From the NCBI GenBank assembly GCA_964402505.1, contig CAYOCP010000010.1, positions 1 to 64,000 of the forward strand: DNA of 64,000 nucleotides. Direction: 5' to 3'. This DNA is from SLRI01 sp964402505 (GTDB taxonomy: Bacteria > Pseudomonadota > Alphaproteobacteria > Geminicoccales > Geminicoccaceae). Shown here one piece after another: positions 59,062-64,000 of the stretch (within the stretch, counting starts at the first letter, position 1; each line of letters starts with the position of its first letter). Both the position numbers and the translations under genes were made by a program. The notes below the pieces were generated by a model. The model had not been told where the DNA came from and did not search any database. It worked only from the letters and a program-made list of their open reading frames with translations.

Positions 59062-59847
59062 TCAGCCCAGCTCCGCGATCTCGAAATGCATGCCGTCCAG
59101 GCGGTTCCTGAAATGGCCGCCCCAATAGAACCCGTGCTCGTTGGCGATACCGACCAGCTCGCGCACGGAGCCCTCCTCGCCGAGGAGGGCCGGCTGCCGG
59201 CCGAGCTCGTTCCAATCCATGTTGATGTCGAAGGCCGAGCCGTAGGCGTGGTTGCTGAGCGTCGTCGTGCTGCCGCGGACGAAGCGCGGATTGAACGAGC
59301 CGTGCCATGTCCGGACCCGGGAAAGGAGGCCGGCCTCGTCCCAGCCATGCCAGAGATCGCGCAACTGCGCCTCGGCCAGGCGATGGAAGCCCACCCGAAG
59401 CGACGAAGGCGCGCCGGCGACGCCGCGGAGCTCCTGAAGCGGCACGGCCACGATGTTTCGCCCCTCCCAGCCATCGGTGATCCTGATGTTCTCCCTGTTG
59501 TCGGGAAGGGGGTCGGGCACGAAGGCAAAGGCGCCGAACACCCGGGCGCGCGCCGCATTGCCGACCAGGGGCCGCATCGCCGGCACGGGCGGCCAGCCGG
59601 GGCCGGCCCGGTCGTCGGGGCGCCCCGTCGTCACCCCGAAGCCGCGCAAGGCCGCGGCGCCGAGCGTCAGATTGCCGACGATCCCGTCCTGATCGAGGCC
59701 GGCCGCCTTCTGGAAGGCCTTGGTCGCCCGCTCGGTGCCCGCGCCGAAAATGCCATCGACACCTCCCGGATCGTGCCCCTGGCCGACCAGGAAAGCCTGC
59801 CAGCGCCGCACCTCCACACCCTTCGAGCCCGATCGCAGCACCTGCAT
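59062..59847 (-). CDS. Peptidoglycan-binding M15-type peptidase
   Basis: A 261-residue protein with an N-terminal peptidoglycan-binding domain (GSKGVEVRRWQAFLVGQGHD; FGAGTERATKAFQKAAGL) and a C-terminal M15/VanY-like zinc peptidase. The metal pattern is SNHAYGSAFDIN (His and Asp) and GMHFE (His). Endolysins and L-Ala-D-Glu or D,D-carboxypeptidases have this layout. No signal peptide follows ATG 59847, so it may be released by lysis or another route. It is the last gene of a minus-strand cluster with two lipoproteins and a membrane protein. Confidence 0.82.
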   Translation of the reverse strand: MQVLRSGSKGVEVRRWQAFLVGQGHDPGGVDGIFGAGTERATKAFQKAAGLDQDGIVGNLTLGAAALRGFGVTTGRPDDRAGPGWPPVPAMRPLVGNAARARVFGAFAFVPDPLPDNRENIRITDGWEGRNIVAVPLQELRGVAGAPSSLRVGFHRLAEAQLRDLWHGWDEAGLLSRVRTWHGSFNPRFVRGSTTTLSNHAYGSAFDINMDWNELGRQPALLGEEGSVRELVGIANEHGFYWGGHFRNRLDGMHFEIAELG

Positions 59848-59887
59848 GACCAATCTCCCGCTTGAAGGGAATCGCCGAATTGCGCTC

Positions 59888-60184
59888 TCAGGACCGATAG
59901 GCCGCCAGCGCCTGCCGTCTGCCCTCGACGAAGGCCCAGCCGTGGCAGACGACCGCTTCGCCCGGATTCGGCTCTGGCGTGTTCTCGTCGGCGATGAAGG
60001 CGATGCGCAGGCGGCCCGAAGGCGCCTTCGATTCATCGAAGATCAGGCAGTTCTGCTCCGGCCCCAGGACGGTCGTCCCGGTGAGCGCCACGAGCTCGAT
60101 GCGGCCCGCCTCGACGATCCCGATCTCGCGTAGCATCTCGGCGAGCGACCAGTCGCGGCCGGTGACGACGACAAAGGCTTTCAT
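59888..60184 (-). CDS. Small protein of unknown function
   Basis: A 98-residue soluble protein. It overlaps the preceding lipoprotein gene by four bases (ATGA) and lies 40 bases before the peptidase gene. The sequence alternates hydrophobic and polar residues (IELVALTGTTVLGPEQNCLI; GRLRIAFIADENTPEPNPGE), suggesting a beta-rich fold. No signal peptide or known motif. I do not recognise the family. Confidence 0.6.
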   Translation of the reverse strand: MKAFVVVTGRDWSLAEMLREIGIVEAGRIELVALTGTTVLGPEQNCLIFDESKAPSGRLRIAFIADENTPEPNPGEAVVCHGWAFVEGRRQALAAYRS

Positions 60185-60843
60185 GACAATTCCACCTCCG
60201 GGCAGAACCGCCCCATTCGCGACGCCAACTCGTCATAGGCCGGGCGGCTGTCGATCCTGACGATCCTCTCCCTCATGTCGCCGACGACACCCGGGCTCCC
60301 GGGCACGAGCCCCAGAGCCGTCGCCATCCCGTCGAGCCTGGCGCCGCCGTCGCCGGCGGCTTGCGCGGCGGCCAGGCACTGGCTCAGCGCCGTCTGCAGC
60401 GCGGCCAGCTCGACGGTCGGCGGCGGGACCTCCTGCAGCCCGAGGATGCGGGCCACGACGGTCGGCTCTCCCGCGATCTCGCCGGCCGCGGCACCCGAGG
60501 CGAACCGGGTGTGCACCTTGAGCAGGTTCCGCTGCTCGCCGCCCAGGGTCTCGGGCGCCACCTCCGCGCGGAAGGTGGAGAAGAGATTGATCGCCTCGCC
60601 CTCGGCCGCCCGCTTCCTCTCACCATTCGCGTCGGTCCACTCGACCGTGCCGCCCAGGGCCGGCGCATTGGTGACGAGCTGTCGATCGAGGCCGATATTG
60701 ACGCGGATGGGCTCGGCCACATCGTCGTTGAGGCGCACCGACGCCACCTCGATCGAGCTCCTGTCGCCGAAGACCAGGGCATCCGAGCAAGCGGCCAGGG
60801 CATTGGCCAAGACGACCATGGTGCAGACCATCTCCGGCCTCAT
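60181..60843 (-). CDS. Predicted lipoprotein of unknown function
   Basis: A 220-residue protein with signal peptide and lipobox (VVLANALAACSD, Cys19). The segment EVASVRLNDDVAEPIRVNIG followed by LDRQLVTNAPAL resembles a segment of the next lipoprotein upstream (ANTTKLGINASLNTTRQAGS, then IGLGYDRYFVTW), suggesting related beta-sheet modules. It starts within the end of that gene (ATGG around 60843) and is co-translated. Function unknown. Confidence 0.6.
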   Translation of the reverse strand: MRPEMVCTMVVLANALAACSDALVFGDRSSIEVASVRLNDDVAEPIRVNIGLDRQLVTNAPALGGTVEWTDANGERKRAAEGEAINLFSTFRAEVAPETLGGEQRNLLKVHTRFASGAAAGEIAGEPTVVARILGLQEVPPPTVELAALQTALSQCLAAAQAAGDGGARLDGMATALGLVPGSPGVVGDMRERIVRIDSRPAYDELASRMGRFCPEVELS

Positions 60844-61766
60844 GGCTGCTCTCCCTCGCCGGGCGCCCCGGGTTCCCTGAAGCAGCGGAAATAGTCCCTG
60901 GTGGCGAACGACGTATCGTCCTTCAGGGCACTCGCGAAGGTCCTCGCCGCGACGCCGGTGGCGAGCGTCTCGTCGAACTCCCTGATCGCGAGCCCGTCGA
61001 CGACGAGCTTCGAGCAGGCCAGCACCGACATGACGTCGCGCGCCCTGCCGGAGGTGCTGCCGGAACCCGCGCCACCACCGGACGAGGCCTCGACCTGATC
61101 CACCGACCTCGGCTCCCATGTCACGAAGTAGCGGTCGTAGCCGAGGCCGATGCTGCCGGCCTGCCGCGTGGTGTTCAGGCTGGCATTGATGCCGAGCTTC
61201 GTGGTGTTGGCGATGTAGAGCTGGTTGCCGACATCCTGGCAGCCCGCCCCGAGGAGCACCAGCAGCGGAACGCCCCGGGCCAAGAGCTCGGCTCTCATGG
61301 CCGAAGCTCCGCGCAAGCCCCGCCTTCGGGGGTAGAGGACCAGCACCGTCAGGGCCGGATCGTCGGCCACGAATCGCAGGCTGTACATCAGATCGGCGGA
61401 TGCCGGCAGATAAGCCATGACCGTCTCCTCGAGATAGCCGAGCGACAGACCGAGCCCCAGGGTCGAGGCTTTCAGATCGAGCCCGATGGACCGGGCGCGC
61501 CAGGCGACCGGCGGCACCTCGGGCAAGGGCACCCACCCCGCGTAGCGGCCCGGGTCGGGAAGACCGCTCACGCCCTGGGGGTAGACGTAGGCGCGTCTGG
61601 AGAAGCCCACGGTCACGCCCCCGTCGACCGCAAGCCTGTGCAAGGCGAGGCCGTAGCCGTTGACGACGACGACCCTCGCGCCACTGCCGTCCACGACCTC
61701 GCCGAGGACGAGTCCCGCGGCGCCATTGGCGCAGGCCGTCAGCGCCGGCAGGAGAAGGGCGAGCAT
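60840..61766 (-). CDS. Predicted lipoprotein of unknown function
   Basis: A 308-residue protein with a short signal and lipobox (ALLLPALTACANG). The sequence is beta-rich, with FSRRAYVYPQGVSG, RSIGLDLKASTLGLGLSLGY and TTKLGINASLNTTRQAGSIG. The repeated alternation and aromatic ends hint at an outer-membrane-associated beta structure. I use ATG 61766; TTG 61781 overlaps the preceding stop and is possible. It lies just after the three-helix membrane protein gene. Confidence 0.58.
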   Translation of the reverse strand: MLALLLPALTACANGAAGLVLGEVVDGSGARVVVVNGYGLALHRLAVDGGVTVGFSRRAYVYPQGVSGLPDPGRYAGWVPLPEVPPVAWRARSIGLDLKASTLGLGLSLGYLEETVMAYLPASADLMYSLRFVADDPALTVLVLYPRRRGLRGASAMRAELLARGVPLLVLLGAGCQDVGNQLYIANTTKLGINASLNTTRQAGSIGLGYDRYFVTWEPRSVDQVEASSGGGAGSGSTSGRARDVMSVLACSKLVVDGLAIREFDETLATGVAARTFASALKDDTSFATRDYFRCFREPGAPGEGEQP

Positions 61767-61777
61767 GGGGGCGCACC

Positions 61778-62884
61778 TCAAGAGCCCTCGCCCGTCGACC
61801 CCCTCGTCGCCTCGCGCTTGCCGGTCATGCGCACCTTCATGAAGCGGCCGAGAAGGTCGAACCAGAAGTTGGCGCCGAGGCTCAGCGCCAGGGCGGTCAT
61901 CAGGACGCCGATGCCGGCAATGATCCAGCTCGACCGCCAGTTCTCCACACTGGTCCAGCCGATGGGATAGCCGACCTCGCCGAGCGCGGTGAGGATTTCC
62001 CCGCTCTTGCGCGCGGTGCAGGCCCCGATGCTCTCCCCCGTCACCGCATCGGGCTCGGTTCCCAAGCGATCCGTGGCGGCGTTCTCGCCGGCCGCCTTTG
62101 GAGCGCATGACGCCCTGAGCTGCTCTTGAACATCCTCGCTGGCGAGCAGGGTCTCCGCCGCGGCGACGGCTCCGGCACGCAGATCCTCGTCCGCCCAGAG
62201 CGTCCTGCCGACATGGATCGTGTCGACGTTGAGCAGCGCCGCCAGACCGAGGCCGATGACGAAGGCCATAATCTGGGCATTGACCTTGTACCAGCCGCTC
62301 GCCCGATCCATGGTGCTGTCGAAGAGGCGCTCGAGCTCGTCGATGGCCGTGGCCACCACGTCGGTCGAGCTCTTGAGCTCGCCGACCGCGGCGCTGAGCG
62401 CGGTGGTCGCCGCGGTCTTGACCGCCGGGTTGGCGATCGTCTCGATCACCTCGTCGGCCGTGGCGCCGAACTTGGACATGCGCGCGGCGAGCCCCACCCC
62501 CGAGCGGGCATCCTCGAAGAAGCTCGCGAGAGCGAAGGCCGGCGGCGGATGCAGGCGGTCAGGACCGGTTTCCGCCTCACCCCGCCCGTGCAGATCGAGC
62601 ACGGCGAGCGCGAAGTTCCGCTTGGGAACATAGGCGGGTCCGCCTTTCTTGGGCTCGCCGTCCTCGTTGAGATCGCCCCGGAACAGGGGAAAGATCAAGG
62701 GGTGGGCGAAGAACCGCCGCCTGTTCGCATCGCCGATCAGCTCGACCACCGCCCGCTGCAGGTTCTTGCTCCGCAGCTTCAGGGCCGAGGCGACGAACTC
62801 CTGCAGCACCGTGACCAGGATGCTCAAGAGCAGGTACATGAAGATCAGCCCGATCGCGACATCGAGCATCCGATTGGACAACAT
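61778..62884 (-). CDS. Three-helix membrane protein of unknown function
   Basis: A 368-residue protein with an N-terminal helix (VAIGLIFMYLLLSILVTVLQ), a long soluble region with a coiled-coil-like part (KSSTDVVATAIDELERLFDS), a second helix (NAQIMAFVIGLGLAALLNVD) and a third near the C-terminus (IIAGIGVLMTALALSLGANF). A cysteine pair (ASCAPK, GACTAR) lies in the loop before the last helix. ATG 62884 has GAAGAGG upstream. It leads the cluster of two lipoproteins, a small protein and the peptidase. I know no function. Confidence 0.65.
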   Translation of the reverse strand: MLSNRMLDVAIGLIFMYLLLSILVTVLQEFVASALKLRSKNLQRAVVELIGDANRRRFFAHPLIFPLFRGDLNEDGEPKKGGPAYVPKRNFALAVLDLHGRGEAETGPDRLHPPPAFALASFFEDARSGVGLAARMSKFGATADEVIETIANPAVKTAATTALSAAVGELKSSTDVVATAIDELERLFDSTMDRASGWYKVNAQIMAFVIGLGLAALLNVDTIHVGRTLWADEDLRAGAVAAAETLLASEDVQEQLRASCAPKAAGENAATDRLGTEPDAVTGESIGACTARKSGEILTALGEVGYPIGWTSVENWRSSWIIAGIGVLMTALALSLGANFWFDLLGRFMKVRMTGKREATRGSTGEGS

Positions 62885-62967
62885 GGCGGCCTCTTCGACT
62901 ACGGGTGCCGAACGAGATCCCAACCACCGAGGACGGAGCCGAAGTTGTCGACGAGCGCATTCTTGCG

Positions 62968-62992
62968 GCGCCGCCAGACCGGCGGCGCGTTT
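62968..62992 (+). terminator. GC hairpin followed by T-rich tract
   Basis: GCGCCGCC (62968-62975) and GGCGGCGC (62981-62988) form a perfect 8-base stem with a 5-base loop, followed on the plus strand by GTTTATTT. It has the form of a rho-independent terminator for plus-strand transcription, yet no plus-strand gene lies upstream nearby. It may block antisense transcription or form a leader structure for the minus-strand cluster. Confidence 0.35.
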
Positions 62993-63118
62993 ATTTAACG
63001 ATCATTGATATTCCTGTTTCCCCTCCCGCGCAATCCCAAATCGGTCAACCGGTTCCGGTTTTCGCGCGGCGGCGCCTCCGGGCGCCACGCTGGGGCGACC
63101 GCTGGTGTATCCGAGAGG

Positions 63119-63147
63119 TTGATTATGTCGTCATTTTATTCTACTTC
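63119..63147 (+). promoter_or_regulatory. Possible promoter of the right-edge oxidoreductase
   Basis: TTGATT (63119-63124) and TACTTC (63142-63147) are spaced by 17 bases in a distinctly AT-rich stretch, 31 bases before the ATG at 63178. The -35 is good, the -10 weak. Confidence 0.3.
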
Positions 63148-63177
63148 AATGCCGAGCACACAACCGGCCCCCGAGCC

Positions 63178-64000
63178 ATGCTTCTCACCCTCGACTCCCT
63201 CGAGACCGGCAGCGAGCGCGTCTGCGATCTCGCCATCATCGGCGGCGGTGCCGCCGGGCTCACGCTGGCGCTCGGCCTCGCGGGCCGGGGCTTCTCGATG
63301 GTCCTCGCCGAGGCGGGCGGCGAGACATTCGATCCCCGACACCAGTCCTTCTGCGCCGGAAGCTCGATCGGCGATCTCGGCCTCGATCCCGAGGCCACGC
63401 GGCTGCGCCAGCTCGGCGGCTCGACCAATCACTGGGGCGGCCGCTCGCGCCCGCTCGATGCCGAGGCCCTGGCGGCGCGACCCTGGCTCGATCTTCCCGC
63501 TTGGCCCTTCGGGATCGACGAGCTGCACCGTCACCTCGATGCGGCCTGCCGGCTTCTGGAGATCGAGCGGCCCACGGGTGAGCCATGGGACGCGCCGGCA
63601 CCGGCCGACGCCCGGGCCCTCGCCGGCCCGACCCTCGCTCCCGCCCTCTGGCGCTTCAGCCCGCCGACCCGGATGGGCGAGCGCTGGCGCGCCGAGCTCG
63701 CCGCCGCCGACGATCTCACCCTGCTGCTCGACGCGACACTGGTCGACATCGACCTCGCCCCCACGCTCGACCGAATCGCGGCACTCGAGCTCGAGAGCAG
63801 CACCGGCCGGAGCCTGCGCCTGCGCCCCCGGCTCACCGTGCTCGCCATGGGCGGCATCGAGAACGCCCGCCTGCTGCTCGCCTGCCGCCGCCAGCTCGGG
63901 GCCGGCATCGGCAACCGGCACGATCAGGTCGGCCGCCACTTCATGGGCCATCCGATCTTCGAGCCCCTGCAGATCGCCCTGGCGCCGGGCGTCCGCCTGC
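63178..64000 (+). CDS. FAD-dependent GMC-type oxidoreductase, runs off the window
   Basis: The first 274 residues of a flavoprotein. The N-terminal FAD motif is LAIIGGGAAGLTLALGLAGR, followed by LRQLGGSTNHWGGRSRPLD, the GGSTxHWGG signature of a GMC subgroup, and VLAMGGIENARLLLACRR for the second FAD contact. VGRHFMGHPI near the window end is also typical. It probably oxidises an alcohol or sugar. The C-terminal His/Asn active-site region is beyond the window. Confidence 0.85.
   Translation, partial: MLLTLDSLETGSERVCDLAIIGGGAAGLTLALGLAGRGFSMVLAEAGGETFDPRHQSFCAGSSIGDLGLDPEATRLRQLGGSTNHWGGRSRPLDAEALAARPWLDLPAWPFGIDELHRHLDAACRLLEIERPTGEPWDAPAPADARALAGPTLAPALWRFSPPTRMGERWRAELAAADDLTLLLDATLVDIDLAPTLDRIAALELESSTGRSLRLRPRLTVLAMGGIENARLLLACRRQLGAGIGNRHDQVGRHFMGHPIFEPLQIALAPGVRL

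Noticed and set aside
1..64000. tRNA, rRNA, CRISPR arrays and insertion sequences
   Set aside because: Scanning by eye found no cloverleaf-flanking CCA ends, no evenly spaced short repeats and no transposase motifs. A covariance-model search was not possible here.

Overview
The window is uniformly GC-rich, densely packed and strand-organised, with overlapping stop/start codons. Gene content (NirS-type denitrification, TRAP and dipeptide ABC transport, hydantoinase/oxoprolinase genes) points to an alphaproteobacterium. The heme d1 gene order nirS-E-C-F-D-L-G-H-J-N matches that known from Paracoccus. Species and replicon type cannot be read from the sequence. A mobilisation module at the left edge (MobC-like protein, truncated relaxase, possible oriT) leaves open that this is a plasmid or integrated element.

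0-1.2 kb: mobilisation remnant. 1.2-11 kb: a Crp/Fnr regulator of the NNR/DNR type, then a plus-strand operon. It encodes two tiny membrane proteins, a CuA-containing subunit II, a heme-copper subunit I that keeps all six metal-binding histidines but has Gln where oxidases have the cross-linked Tyr, a heme farnesyltransferase, two SCO proteins, a cytochrome b/2x[4Fe-4S]/MvhD-like fusion, a membrane-anchored unknown, a hemerythrin and a TrpD2/YbiB-like protein. No norCB is present, so the heme-copper enzyme is a strong candidate for a non-canonical nitric oxide reductase acting on the NO made by NirS. 11-23 kb: the complete minus-strand nirS operon, ending in a CbiX-like chelatase, and a divergent NirI/NosR-like gene. 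One NNR-type box (TTGAT-N4-GTCAA) sits exactly midway between two TAGCGT -10 elements and appears to drive nirS and nirI in opposite directions.

23-30 kb: hyuA-hyuB plus an NMT1/THI5-type ABC importer, with a TetR repressor at the end. A perfect-arm inverted repeat just downstream of the -10 is the likely operator. 30-47 kb: two dipeptide-type ABC systems (one without ATPases), a GMC oxidoreductase, a DeoR regulator, a remnant of a class III aminotransferase/phospholyase, and a divergent operon of an M20 amidohydrolase, two small-molecule kinases and a 3-hydroxyisobutyrate-dehydrogenase-like enzyme. 47-51 kb: TRAP dctPQM downstream of a URO-D-fold protein with a zinc methyltransferase signature. 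51-59 kb: a PLP enzyme, a LacI regulator and a sulfonate-type ABC importer with a YihU-like reductase and an aldo/keto reductase. 59-63 kb: a minus-strand cluster of an M15 peptidase, a small unknown, two lipoproteins and a three-helix membrane protein. A GMC/FAD oxidoreductase runs off the right edge.

Several promoters share TTGAC(A/G)-N17/18-TAGCGT or an NNR box plus TAGCGT, which appears to be a favoured -10 sequence here. I saw no tRNA, rRNA, CRISPR array or insertion sequence, and no gene-free stretch longer than 300 bases.
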